NCBI GenBank assembly: GCA_002423125.1
Contig: DIUW01000050.1
Location: forward strand, 1 to 64,000
Length of the DNA: 64,000 bases
Reading direction: 5' to 3'
Source: Legionellaceae bacterium UBA6148
Lineage (GTDB): Bacteria > Pseudomonadota > Gammaproteobacteria > Legionellales > Legionellaceae
Under the pieces are notes generated by a model. It did not search any database and was not told where the DNA came from. It saw nothing but the letters and a program-made list of their open reading frames with translations. Position 1 is the first letter of the stretch. Every line of letters begins with the position of its first letter. Shown here piece by piece: positions 45,791-53,618 of this stretch. Both the position numbers and the translations under genes were made by a program.

Positions 45791-46485
45791 GGCAAGTTGT
45801 TTTAGATACCGAAACAACGGGTATTAGTCCTACGAGTGGCCATCGCGTGATTGAAGTTGGTTGTGTCGAGATCATGAATCGACGGCTTACGAATCGTCAC
45901 TATCATACTTACCTTAATCCTCAGCGTGAGGTGGATGAGGGCGCGTTTAAGGTGCATGGGATAAGCACAGAATTTCTGCAAGATAAACCGTTATTTAAAG
46001 ATATTGTTCATGATCTATTGGCATTCCTCGAGGACGCCGAAGTTATTATTCACAATGCACCGTTCGATACTGGTTTTCTAAATTCCGAGTTAAAAAAAAT
46101 AAAATGGAAAAATGCGTTTGAAGATCATTGCCGTGTTTTTGATACATTAGCTTTCGCGCGTGCAAAGCATCCAGGGCAACGTAATACGTTGGATGCATTA
46201 TGTAAGCGATATGATGTTGATAACTCCAATCGAAATCTCCATGGTGCTTTATTAGATGCGGAAATTTTAGCATCCGTGTATTTAGCAATGACAGGAGGGC
46301 AAACGGAGTTATTTGCAGAAGAGGGATTAGAACAATCACAAATCATCCAAACATCACACCGAACTAACCTTATAAGTCATTCGCCGGTTATTTATGCAAC
46401 AGCAGCTGAATTGGAGAGTCATGAAGCGTTTGTCCAATTTATTGTTAAAAAATCAGGGGTTGATTTACATTCCCAAGACTCATAA
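45787..46485 (+). CDS. dnaQ: DNA polymerase III epsilon subunit
   Basis: The proofreading 3'-5' exonuclease of the replicase, 232 residues. ExoI is VLDTETTGISP, ExoII lies around IIHNAPFDTGFLN, and ExoIII-epsilon is NLHGALLDAEILASVYLAM, with the His-Asp pair of DEDDh enzymes. A short C-terminal part follows, ending with a TELFAEEGLEQ segment likely tied to alpha-subunit binding. It is coupled to rnhA. Confidence 0.96.
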   Translation: MRQVVLDTETTGISPTSGHRVIEVGCVEIMNRRLTNRHYHTYLNPQREVDEGAFKVHGISTEFLQDKPLFKDIVHDLLAFLEDAEVIIHNAPFDTGFLNSELKKIKWKNAFEDHCRVFDTLAFARAKHPGQRNTLDALCKRYDVDNSNRNLHGALLDAEILASVYLAMTGGQTELFAEEGLEQSQIIQTSHRTNLISHSPVIYATAAELESHEAFVQFIVKKSGVDLHSQDS

Positions 46486-46517
46486 AGATCAATAAATAAT
46501 CCTGCTGCTCAAATTTA

Positions 46518-46526
46518 TGCTATACT
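46518..46526 (+). promoter_or_regulatory. Extended -10 promoter before the transpeptidase gene
   Basis: TGCTATACT fits an extended -10 element, 38 bases upstream of the ATG at 46565, in the 79-base gap after dnaQ. The ribosome site GAGGAG follows 9 bases before the ATG. No strong -35 is seen. Confidence 0.45.
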
Positions 46527-46564
46527 TGCACTACAGTAAGTATTAAATAAATAGAGGAGTACTC

Positions 46565-47110
46565 ATGGACGAGAACATTAGAACATATTCTTTACCATAC
46601 ATTAAAAGCGGTATGGCCATTGGTGGGCTGGTTTTTTTGGCGTTGGTTGGGAACGTTCATGTAGTGAACGCTCACTCTGAGTCATCTAACCAATCTATTC
46701 TTAATCAAAATGTTGCAGCGAATAATATAAATACCTTTGTATTTAGCCCACGAACACGAACTTGGAAGGCTATTAATGCTTCAGGTCACGTGGTTCGTAC
46801 AGGTAAAGGATCGGCTGGTCGTGGCTATTGCCCGGATGTTCACCGAAGCTGTCGCACGCCCTCGGGGACGTTTAGTGTCATTAGTAAGGGTGGGCCAGGA
46901 TGTAAATCCAGTCGCTTTCCAGTTGGAAAGGGAGGCGCACCGATGCCTTACTGCATGTTCTTTAGCAAGTATTATGCGGTTCATGGTTCGTATGACGTGC
47001 CAAATTATAATGCAAGCCATGGATGCGTTCGGATTGAGCCTTCAGAAGCTCATTGGCTGTCGAATAATTTTATGCATGTTGGAACACGTGTGGTGATTAA
47101 GCCATATTAG
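46565..47110 (+). CDS. L,D-transpeptidase (YkuD domain)
   Basis: A 181-residue exported enzyme that links peptidoglycan peptides or attaches proteins by L,D-transpeptidation. Residues about 14-36 form a signal peptide or membrane anchor. The YkuD domain starts near FVFSPRTRTWKAI and ends with the active site: H140 in YAVHGSYDVP, then NASHGCVRI with H152 and catalytic C154. Four additional cysteines (residues 89, 96, 113, 130) may form disulfides in the periplasm. A MITE-like element begins 53 bases after the stop. Confidence 0.9.
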   Translation: MDENIRTYSLPYIKSGMAIGGLVFLALVGNVHVVNAHSESSNQSILNQNVAANNINTFVFSPRTRTWKAINASGHVVRTGKGSAGRGYCPDVHRSCRTPSGTFSVISKGGPGCKSSRFPVGKGGAPMPYCMFFSKYYAVHGSYDVPNYNASHGCVRIEPSEAHWLSNNFMHVGTRVVIKPY

Positions 47111-47163
47111 GCAATGTCTCTAATCGCGGGCATGTTGTCTTGGCGTAGATTTTTCCATTTCCC

Positions 47164-47343
47164 CAGCAGTTCTCAATATGGAGCAATTACACAAGGATCG
47201 CCTCAAACCCAGTACTGTCATCCCAGCGCAGGCTGGGATCCATTTCTGAATGAGCACAGTGCCATTTTGATGCATGGATACCCGCCTGCGCTGGGATGAA
47301 AATGATGTTGTTCAAATTATGATCTACATATTGAGAACTGCTG
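47164..47343. mobile_element. 180-bp MITE-like element with 17-bp TIRs and 9-bp target duplication
   Basis: The perfect terminal inverted repeat CAGCAGTTCTCAATATG occupies 47164-47180 and its reverse complement 47327-47343. Immediately outside lie identical nine-base direct repeats CCATTTCCC (47155-47163 and 47344-47352), as expected from a transposase that duplicates 9 bases. The element contains no ORF of note and carries an inner palindromic repeat. It is therefore a non-autonomous element that needs a transposase elsewhere. It sits between the convergent transpeptidase and erpA genes, harming neither. Confidence 0.88.
47219..47298. repeat. 80-bp palindromic repeat nested in the element
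   Basis: CATCCCAGCGCAGG (47219-47232) is the exact reverse complement of CCTGCGCTGGGATG (47285-47298). Just inside, GCTGGGATCCAT and ATGGATACCCGC are near-complementary. ATCCC-N-GGGAT palindromes of this type resemble the dRS3-like and other dispersed intergenic repeats known in many bacteria. The segment could be part of the 180-bp element or an older repeat carried within it. Confidence 0.75.
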
Positions 47344-47352
47344 CCATTTCCC

Positions 47353-47494
47353 TCTCCCCAGCCCTCATCCCGCGAAAGACATTATCATTCTACTCAAATT
47401 CCTAGCGCGGAGGGGGCAGATCGTAAGTTATCTGAAAAATTTGTGTTCAGATTAAATTCGGGCATAGTCCATGTGATTTTTCCTCGGAGAGATC
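47353..47494. other. Intergenic remnant between the element and erpA
   Basis: No gene is seen here. A CCCTCTCCCCAGCCCTC-type stretch followed by a GC-rich block (CTAGCGCGGAGGGGG) looks like a degenerate dispersed repeat. The dyad ATCTGAA (47430-47436) / TTCAGAT (47446-47452) is the only hairpin near the erpA 3' end. Confidence 0.4.
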
Positions 47495-47884
47495 CTATTC
47501 GTCATCCTCTTCTTCAGCAATACTAAATGACGATCCGCATCCACAGGTGGTTTTAGCATTTGGGTTACGGATAACAAATTGTTCACCTTGAATGCCTTGG
47601 ACGTAGTCGATTTCAGCTTGATTCAAATATTGGATACTCATGGAGTCAACTAATAGCTTTACGGAGTTCGTATTACCAGAACAATATTGTGTGATGATCG
47701 TGTCGTCAGGCTGAATGGCTTCATCAAATGTAAAACCGTATTGAAAACCTGAGCAACCGCCACCCGTGATATAAACTCTTAAATTTAATTTGGGATTGTT
47801 TTCTTCAGAAATTAATGAAGCCACTTTATCGGCGGCACTGACTGTAAATTTTATGTCTGTCGTTGCTTCGTTGAGGGTTTCCAT
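47495..47884 (-). CDS. erpA: Iron-sulfur cluster insertion protein ErpA
   Basis: A 129-residue A-type carrier that delivers [Fe-S] clusters to apoproteins. The three cluster cysteines are in GGGCSGFQYGF and the TCGCGSSF segment. The N-terminal region KFTVSAADKVASLI is typical, and the tail is acidic (AEEEDDE). A length near 129 and the sequence GGGCSGFQYGFTFDEA favour ErpA over IscA. A TTTATAAT-like -10 occurs upstream on the minus strand (near 47921-47928) and a GTGCAA/TTGCAC dyad at 47946-47964 may be regulatory. Confidence 0.88.
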   Translation of the reverse strand: METLNEATTDIKFTVSAADKVASLISEENNPKLNLRVYITGGGCSGFQYGFTFDEAIQPDDTIITQYCSGNTNSVKLLVDSMSIQYLNQAEIDYVQGIQGEQFVIRNPNAKTTCGCGSSFSIAEEEDDE

Positions 47885-47945
47885 AATAACTCCGGTATTA
47901 TTTACTTTAACTATCTAGGATTATAAACCATTTCTTTCGATAAAC

Positions 47946-47964
47946 GTGCAAATTATTATTGCAC
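47946..47964. promoter_or_regulatory. Dyad between erpA and the pilin genes
   Basis: GTGCAA and TTGCAC form a perfect six-base inverted repeat with a seven-base AT spacer. It lies between the divergent erpA and minor-pilin starts and could be an operator for either. No known regulator site is recognised. Confidence 0.3.
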
Positions 47965-48018
47965 AGCCCTGCATTTAACGATAATCTTCAGCGCGAACCA
48001 ACCTCAAGGAAATGGATT

Positions 48019-48213
48019 ATGCGTACTTGTGACGGGCTATCCCTCACTGAAGTACTGGTGTCACTTTTAATTGTGACCAGTGCTTCGCTTGCTTTAATAA
48101 AACAGCAATGGCATGTCAGCCGATTTATACATCACATTATTCGACGAAATGAAATCGCCTTTCAATTAGATAATGTTTCCGAACAGATCGTCGATCAACG
48201 CACTTTCCGATGA
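48019..48213 (+). CDS. Very short type IV prepilin (PilV-like)
   Basis: A 64-residue protein from ATG 48019, with AAGGA 8 bases upstream; the frame is open further back only through a weak TTG at 47959. It has a class III prepilin signal: MRTCDG, then LSLTEVLVSLLIV with Glu at +5 of the mature protein. The hydrophobic helix is complete, but only about 40 residues follow, where PilV-like minor pilins usually have 100 or more. It overlaps the next gene by ATGA. It could be a truncated gene that still acts as a short minor pilin, or a remnant kept by coupling. Confidence 0.7.
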   Translation: MRTCDGLSLTEVLVSLLIVTSASLALIKQQWHVSRFIHHIIRRNEIAFQLDNVSEQIVDQRTFR

Positions 48214-48941
48214 GAATGCAGCAAGGAACTAGCTTAGCTGAAATGTTAGTCGCGTTGGTATCATCAAGCGTGTTAATTCTGACATTGATGAATCAATACT
48301 TAGGTGTTAAGCGGCATTATCAACGTGTTGAGCATGGGCTTGAAACCGCAATGGATGTGCAATTAGTGTATGATTTAATGCGAGATAGTATACGGCAAGC
48401 TGGATTTACGCCATGCATAGGCGTGGACTATTTGACATCGATTGATACACGTAATCGTCGTCAAGGACTTGCTTCTATTGAAATGCAATCAGAGGATGGG
48501 GCAGGATTTCAAATCAGTCATATGAATACTCGTTACGGATTATTAACGAGTCAACTATCGCAAACTTCATGGATTGCAAAGCACGATATGTCGTATTTAC
48601 GCCATGCATCAGTGTTAATTTCAGATTGTTATCATGCTGAAGTTCATACCATTGATGATATTCGTTTGGTGAATGGTCACAGTGAAATAACGCTTGGACA
48701 ACCGATGGTGTATGACTACGTGCCACCAATTTATATCGGTGAATGGTTAGAAGAGGGATTTTTTGTGCGTCAAGGTGCGCTCTTTTACAGTTTGCGACAC
48801 GTTGGCAAACTTTCACAAGCTATTAATGATGGCTCTGTTTCATTAAGCCAGCATAATGGAAAACGTTTTGTACACATTGAATTAGCCTTAGAGAAAAGAG
48901 AGAAGACGATTCAATTGGACACAATGCTGAGAAATGCGTGA
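48210..48941 (+). CDS. Minor type IV pilin, PilW-like
   Basis: A 243-residue PilW-type minor pilin. The prepilin site is MRMQQG followed by TSLAEMLVALVSSSVLIL, Glu at +5. The soluble domain includes AMDVQLVYDLMRDSIRQAGF, a segment typical of PilW, then low-conservation beta-rich sequence. Minor pilins prime assembly of type IV pili at the inner membrane. ATGA overlaps join it to the genes before and after. A PilE and a PilY1 gene, often found next in pil clusters, are not here. Confidence 0.78.
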   Translation: MRMQQGTSLAEMLVALVSSSVLILTLMNQYLGVKRHYQRVEHGLETAMDVQLVYDLMRDSIRQAGFTPCIGVDYLTSIDTRNRRQGLASIEMQSEDGAGFQISHMNTRYGLLTSQLSQTSWIAKHDMSYLRHASVLISDCYHAEVHTIDDIRLVNGHSEITLGQPMVYDYVPPIYIGEWLEEGFFVRQGALFYSLRHVGKLSQAINDGSVSLSQHNGKRFVHIELALEKREKTIQLDTMLRNA

Positions 48942-49447
48942 TGAGACAAAAAGGTATCGTCCTTTTTATGACCATGATTATATTGTCTATTTTGGCATTA
49001 TTGATTTTATCTCTCATGCAAGCCATTTTGTTATATGTTAAGGCGAATAATCAGCTCATTCAGCGACATCAAGCATTTTATCAATTGGAGGCTGCATCAA
49101 ATCAATTGGGTGTATTCTCAGTGGAGGATCGTCGATGCATGGTGAGTGAAAAAGATCCCAATGAAGTGATCGAATTGCTTCAACGACAGCATGGGTGCAC
49201 AAGCGTGGTTGGGCAACAATCCTATCGCTATCTTGTTGAAGATTTAGGTGTTTATCCATGCTTGCAAATAAAGTTGGGTACGCGATTACGGAGCAGTCAT
49301 CATTGGCTTTTGAGTGTTACGACGGAAGGGCCGATTTTTGAGTTATTGCAATTGCGTATTGCTCGGGTGGCTGATTTAGCGCCATGTGATGGCGCGAGTA
49401 TTATGATAAACGAGGGAGTTATTAGCTGGAGGCATTTACTGGATTAG
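48938..49447 (+). CDS. Minor type IV pilus protein, PilX-like
   Basis: A 169-residue protein with N-terminal MMRQKGIVLFMTMIILSILALLIL: a prepilin-like site after G6 and a hydrophobic helix, but lacking Glu at +5, as is seen in PilX-type minor pilins. The soluble domain has three cysteines and no catalytic motif. It ends the three-gene minor pilin set; the next gene (symporter) starts after a gap of about 95 bases. Confidence 0.72.
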   Translation: MMRQKGIVLFMTMIILSILALLILSLMQAILLYVKANNQLIQRHQAFYQLEAASNQLGVFSVEDRRCMVSEKDPNEVIELLQRQHGCTSVVGQQSYRYLVEDLGVYPCLQIKLGTRLRSSHHWLLSVTTEGPIFELLQLRIARVADLAPCDGASIMINEGVISWRHLLD

Positions 49448-49541
49448 AGTGTTGAGTGTGCTGTTGTGCTTGACTCGCCTCCTGGTTGTGGTAAAATATG
49501 AACCCATTGTCTAATTTTAGTATATATTGAGGGCGTTGTGC

Positions 49542-50801
49542 ATGACTAGATCACTTTCGATTGTAAAAACCAAGAACTGGTTTAGCCTTCCTGTCCTTTA
49601 TGTCTTAATGATTGCATTAGGTCTATATAGCGGTGTTTCGGGTATTCCTGTTTTACAAAATTTTGGGTTATTTATTGCCGATGTGTTTATCAAAATTTTC
49701 AAATGTATCAGTTTACCCATTATTTCTTTGTCGATTATTGTGACCTTATCCAATTATCGTGCCGATGGAATGATGCGGACGATTTGGCGACGAACCATGA
49801 CGTACACATTAGGGACGACATTAGTTGCTGCGAGTATTAGTTGTTTGCTCTATATTTTTATTCATCCGTCGATGGTTGGCACAGTAGTAGCTTCTGCAGC
49901 TACGCTACCGCTGGAACATACGGATTATTTTCATTATATCGCTACACTGGTTCCAGACACTATCTTTGCGCCGTTTTTGGATCATCAAGTATTGAGCGTA
50001 TTACTGTTAGGTGTTGTGATTGGGATTGCGTTGCGATTTATTCCTGATGAAGATGCTAAGCATAGTGTGACGCAGTTTTTTCGAGGAGCTCATGGTTTAT
50101 TCATGGTGATTACGCGCTGGGTTGTTGCCGTTATCCCATTAGGGTTGTATGGATTTATTACATCAACAGTAGTACAGCTTCGGGATGGTGCATCGTTTAA
50201 AGGGATTGGAGAGTATTTAACCATTGTTATTTTAGCGAATTTAATTCAAGGATTCATCGTATTGCCATTGTGGTTGAAATATCAAGGTATCAAACCGTTT
50301 ACCATGATGCGTAAGATGTTGCCGGCACTATCGTTGGCTTTTTTCTCAAAATCATCGATTGGCAGCTTGCCAGTAACGATGAATACGGTTGAAAAAAATC
50401 TTCATGTGAAGCCCGAAATCAGCCGAGTAGTTTTGCCGTTATGTACAAGTATCAACATGAACGGTTGTGCTGCGTTTATCTTTGCGACGGTGATTTACTT
50501 GATGCAAAATCATGGCATCGTAGTTTCCTACGGAACGATGGTGATGTGGGTTGGGGTTGCGACGATAGCCGCGATTGGTAATGCAGGCGTGCCCATGGGT
50601 TGTTTCTTCCTAAGCGCTAGTTTGTTATCCAGCATGAACATTCCAATTACATTAATGGGAATTATTTTGCCATTTTATAGTCTGATTGACATGGTTGAGA
50701 CGGCGTTAAATGTTTGGTCGGATTCATGCGTAGTGAAAGTCGTTAATGAAAAAGCAATTGTGAGTAGCTTAGTTGACGCAAATGTTGAGCCTGTTACCTG
50801 A
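49542..50801 (+). CDS. Dicarboxylate/amino acid:cation symporter (DAACS)
   Basis: A 419-residue transporter of the glutamate/aspartate/C4-dicarboxylate symporter family. About eight membrane helices plus re-entrant loops are visible. The re-entrant HP1-like segment is SKSSIGSLPVTM, the helix 7 motif is NMNGCAAF (NMDG in GltPh; Asn for Asp), and HP2 is NAGVPMGCFFLSASLL. Start is ATG 49542 with GAGGG 8-12 bases upstream. Substrate cannot be set between glutamate, aspartate, serine or dicarboxylates. A terminator-like hairpin lies 45 bases after the stop. Confidence 0.87.
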   Translation: MTRSLSIVKTKNWFSLPVLYVLMIALGLYSGVSGIPVLQNFGLFIADVFIKIFKCISLPIISLSIIVTLSNYRADGMMRTIWRRTMTYTLGTTLVAASISCLLYIFIHPSMVGTVVASAATLPLEHTDYFHYIATLVPDTIFAPFLDHQVLSVLLLGVVIGIALRFIPDEDAKHSVTQFFRGAHGLFMVITRWVVAVIPLGLYGFITSTVVQLRDGASFKGIGEYLTIVILANLIQGFIVLPLWLKYQGIKPFTMMRKMLPALSLAFFSKSSIGSLPVTMNTVEKNLHVKPEISRVVLPLCTSINMNGCAAFIFATVIYLMQNHGIVVSYGTMVMWVGVATIAAIGNAGVPMGCFFLSASLLSSMNIPITLMGIILPFYSLIDMVETALNVWSDSCVVKVVNEKAIVSSLVDANVEPVT

Positions 50802-50845
50802 AAATGTAACTATTTTAAAACAAGGGTTGGGGTGTAACAAATAAT

Positions 50846-50882
50846 CCTAGAAAAAGCAGTAGATTCAACTGCTTTTTCTAGG
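50846..50882. terminator. Bidirectional terminator-like hairpin, copy 2
   Basis: CCTAGAAAAAGCAGT (50846-50860) and its reverse complement (50868-50882) form a 15-base perfect stem with loop AGATTCA, T-run in each arm. It is well placed to end the symporter transcript. The sequence closely matches the hairpin at 25121-25170, and short ATAAT direct repeats border it (50841-50845, 50883-50887). Confidence 0.75.
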
Positions 50883-50977
50883 ATAATGTAATGCACAGGC
50901 CTGAATTCAAGAAAATCGAAGTTTCAATCGAGGTCAGCGAAGTAAACAAAATTGAAAAAAAATAAAATATGTGCTAT

Positions 50978-51005
50978 TTTTAAAGTATGAATTACTACTT
51001 TAAAA
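50978..51005. promoter_or_regulatory. Operator-like inverted repeat of the vapBC pair
   Basis: TTTTAAAGTA (50978-50987) and TACTTTAAAA (50996-51005) form a perfect ten-base inverted repeat with spacer TGAATTAC, 21 bases upstream of the antitoxin ATG. Antitoxins of AbrB type repress their own operon by binding such dyads, often with the toxin. Confidence 0.65.
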
Positions 51006-51026
51006 TACATACCAAGGAGAGCCGTT

Positions 51027-51248
51027 ATGAAAGCTATTGTTGCTGAACGCGGTCAAGTTACTATCCCAAAACTTTTGCGTACAAAATTAGGTCTTAAACC
51101 TGGGACGGTCATTGATTTTCAATTGAAAGGTACAACACTTGTTATGGTAAAGGCAACACCACAAGATGGCCTTGATATAGTCTATGGTTGTTTGAAGCAT
51201 CAAGCTGGGACTGATGACATCATCCGTTCCTTGCGAGGTGAGGAATGA
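51027..51248 (+). CDS. vapB: AbrB/MazE-type antitoxin (VapB)
   Basis: A 73-residue swapped-hairpin DNA-binding antitoxin. MKAIVAERGQVTIPKLLRTK is the standard AbrB/MazE start, with LGLKPGTVIDFQLKG. The C-terminal part (about 45-73) would wrap the toxin. AAGGAG precedes the ATG by 9 bases. It overlaps the toxin gene by 4 bases (ATGA) and lies under an operator-like dyad. Confidence 0.88.
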   Translation: MKAIVAERGQVTIPKLLRTKLGLKPGTVIDFQLKGTTLVMVKATPQDGLDIVYGCLKHQAGTDDIIRSLRGEE

Positions 51249-51655
51249 TTACAGCTGTAGATACTAATATTTTAATTGATATTTTTACTGCTGATCCTCT
51301 GTTTGGTGAACAATCTAAGACGGCACTAAGATCCTGTATTCAAGATGGGGCAATTATTGCATGTGATTTAGTTTGGACAGAAACAGCGACTATTTTTGAA
51401 AATTCATCCGCATATCTAGAGGTTATGGAGCAGCTCGGAATTGAATTTTCTCCACTTAATCGTGAAGCAAGTTTGTATGCAGCGAAGGTTTGGCGGCATT
51501 ATCGAAAGTTAGGCGGCGCTCGAGAACGTATCGTCGCTGATTTTTTAATTGGTGCACACGCGATTATCCAATGTGACCAGCTATTGACGAGAGACAGAGG
51601 TTTTTATAAGCCTTATTTTAACGATTTAGTGGTTATTAATCCAACATTATTGTGA
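51245..51655 (+). CDS. vapC: PIN-domain toxin (VapC)
   Basis: A 136-residue PIN-domain ribonuclease. The metal-binding acidic residues expected for VapC are present: D6 in VDTNILID, E46 in VWTETAT, D99 in VADFLIGAHA and D117 in TRDRGFY, so it should be active. It lies in tandem with an AbrB-type antitoxin, the common vapBC layout. Its 3' end overlaps the convergent dapE gene by 9 bases, which suggests compact insertion or long residence at this site. Confidence 0.9.
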   Translation: MITAVDTNILIDIFTADPLFGEQSKTALRSCIQDGAIIACDLVWTETATIFENSSAYLEVMEQLGIEFSPLNREASLYAAKVWRHYRKLGGARERIVADFLIGAHAIIQCDQLLTRDRGFYKPYFNDLVVINPTLL

Positions 51656-52789
51656 TGTGTTGGTTAACAACAATTCACACAATGCATAATAAATTTCTAC
51701 TAATGTTTCCAAATCGGCGAGTGCAACGCACTCGTTGACCTGGTGAATACTCGCGTTAATCGGACCTAATTCAATCACTTCAATGCCATAAGGCGCAATA
51801 AATCGACCGTCAGAGGTGCCTCCACTCGTTGAGAGCTCGGGTAGTTTTCCAGTGTGTTGTTGGATTGCTTGCTTGCAGTGTTCAAGTAATTTTCCGTGAG
51901 ATGTTAAAAAAGGCTGACCGTTTAAGCGCCATTCGATGATGGGTTTTAAATTGTGACGGTCAAATAGTCCGTGTATTGCAGACTTTAGGCTATCTTCTGT
52001 CTGTTCGCTGGAGTAGCGAATATTAAAATCTAAAACAAGATCACCTGGAATAATATTATTTGCCTGCCCACCGGCATGAATATGGGTTATTTGTAATGAT
52101 GAGGGTGGGAAATAATCATTGCCCTGATCCCATTGGGTTGATACCAGCTCTTGAAGTGCTGGACTTAGAGTATGAATTGGATTTTCAGCTAAATGAGGAT
52201 AGGCCACATGGCCTTGTTTGCCTTGAAGAGTTACATTTCCGGTGAGTGACCCTCGTCGGCCAATTTTAATCACATCGCCTATTCGTGCAGTGCTGGAAGG
52301 CTCCCCTACAATGCAGAAATCAGGCTGAATTCCTGCTTCATGTAACTGAGCCATTACGTACTCAGTACCTAAATGAAAATGATCGCCTTCTTCGCCACTG
52401 GTTATTAAAAAACCAAGACTTCCAACAGGATTAGGATAATTCTTTACAAATCGTTCAGCAGCAAGCAGCATTGCGGCAATGCTGCCTTTCATATCAGCTG
52501 TGCCACGTCCATAAAGCATGCCATTATGGTTGGTCAATGTGAATGGATCAGTATGCCATTTTGAAGGGTCTCCAATTGGGACAACATCAGTATGGCCCGC
52601 AAAAATAAACAGTGGTTTTGCTTGTCCAAATCGTGCGAAAAAATTGGAAACGGGCGGATTGTCAAATCGTTCACATGTAAATCCAAGTGACTCTAATGTG
52701 TTGATTAAATTGGTTTGGCAGTCAACATCATGAGGAGTAATGGATGGGAAGCTGATTAATGTTCTGAGTACTTCCTCGACGGATTTCAT
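51647..52789 (-). CDS. dapE: Succinyl-diaminopimelate desuccinylase
   Basis: DapE hydrolyses N-succinyl-L,L-diaminopimelate in the succinylase branch of lysine and peptidoglycan precursor synthesis. The 380-residue zinc enzyme has the metal ligands in FAGHTDVVP, YGRGTADMKGSIAAM and the catalytic SGEEGDHF segment, with FLTSHGKL and STSGGTSDGRF near the C-terminus. ATGA overlap with dapD shows coupling. Length is standard (E. coli 375). Confidence 0.96.
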   Translation of the reverse strand: MKSVEEVLRTLISFPSITPHDVDCQTNLINTLESLGFTCERFDNPPVSNFFARFGQAKPLFIFAGHTDVVPIGDPSKWHTDPFTLTNHNGMLYGRGTADMKGSIAAMLLAAERFVKNYPNPVGSLGFLITSGEEGDHFHLGTEYVMAQLHEAGIQPDFCIVGEPSSTARIGDVIKIGRRGSLTGNVTLQGKQGHVAYPHLAENPIHTLSPALQELVSTQWDQGNDYFPPSSLQITHIHAGGQANNIIPGDLVLDFNIRYSSEQTEDSLKSAIHGLFDRHNLKPIIEWRLNGQPFLTSHGKLLEHCKQAIQQHTGKLPELSTSGGTSDGRFIAPYGIEVIELGPINASIHQVNECVALADLETLVEIYYALCELLLTNTSQ

Positions 52790-53613
52790 CGCTTATCGTC
52801 TCGTAAAAGTTCATTAATGCTGACTTTGGAACGGGTTTTTTCATCAACTTGTTTGACGATAACGGCACAATAAAGGCTGTGGCTGTTGTCAGGACTTGGT
52901 AAATTTCCTGCGACAACCACGGAGCCTGCAGGGATTTTGCCGTAGGATATTTCGCCGGTCAGGCGATTATAAATTTTGGTACTTTGGCCTATAAATACCC
53001 CCATGGAAATCACTGATCCTCGTTCAACAATGACCCCTTCAACGATCTCTGAACGTGCCCCAATGAAGCAATTATCTTCAATGATGGTCGGGTTTGCTTG
53101 CAGAGGTTCTAATACTCCACCAATGCCTACACCACCGGAAAGATGTACATTTTTGCCAATTTGAGCACAAGATCCAACTGTTGCCCAGGTATCGACCATG
53201 ACACCTTCATCGATATAGGCACCGATGTTGACATAAGATGGCATTAAGATCGTATTTTTTGCAATAAATGCGCCGCGACGTGCAATGGCGTGCGGAACAA
53301 TGCGTATACCCAAATCAGCGTATGCGGAAGCGGGAAGATTTGAAAATTTAAGCGGTAACTTATCGTAAAATTGGCAAAACCCAGCATCGACGACATCATT
53401 TGGATATAATCGAAACAAAAGTAAAATTGCTTTTTTAATCCATTGATGAACATGCCATTCCTGATTTATTTTCTCAGCGACGCGAAGTCGTCCGTTATCG
53501 AGGCCATCAATAACTTCATTAACTGCGTGAATAAGCTCTTTGGGTGCCGATGTTGGGCTGATTGTTTGACGTTCTTCAAAATAGTGCTCGATAAGGGTTT
53601 GTTGAGAGGTCAT
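52786..53613 (-). CDS. dapD: Tetrahydrodipicolinate N-succinyltransferase
   Basis: DapD transfers succinyl from succinyl-CoA to tetrahydrodipicolinate. The 275-residue protein has the left-handed beta-helix with hexapeptide repeats (VGSCAQIGKNVHLSGG, GVGIGGVLEPLQ, CFIGARSEIVEGV), and the C-terminal GKIPAGSVVVAGNLPS. Length equals E. coli DapD (274). It is cotranscribed with dapE; phhB and the hisC-like gene lie upstream on the same strand with only a 5-base gap. Confidence 0.97.
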   Translation of the reverse strand: MTSQQTLIEHYFEERQTISPTSAPKELIHAVNEVIDGLDNGRLRVAEKINQEWHVHQWIKKAILLLFRLYPNDVVDAGFCQFYDKLPLKFSNLPASAYADLGIRIVPHAIARRGAFIAKNTILMPSYVNIGAYIDEGVMVDTWATVGSCAQIGKNVHLSGGVGIGGVLEPLQANPTIIEDNCFIGARSEIVEGVIVERGSVISMGVFIGQSTKIYNRLTGEISYGKIPAGSVVVAGNLPSPDNSHSLYCAVIVKQVDEKTRSKVSINELLRDDKR

Positions 53614-53618
53614 TTTGT

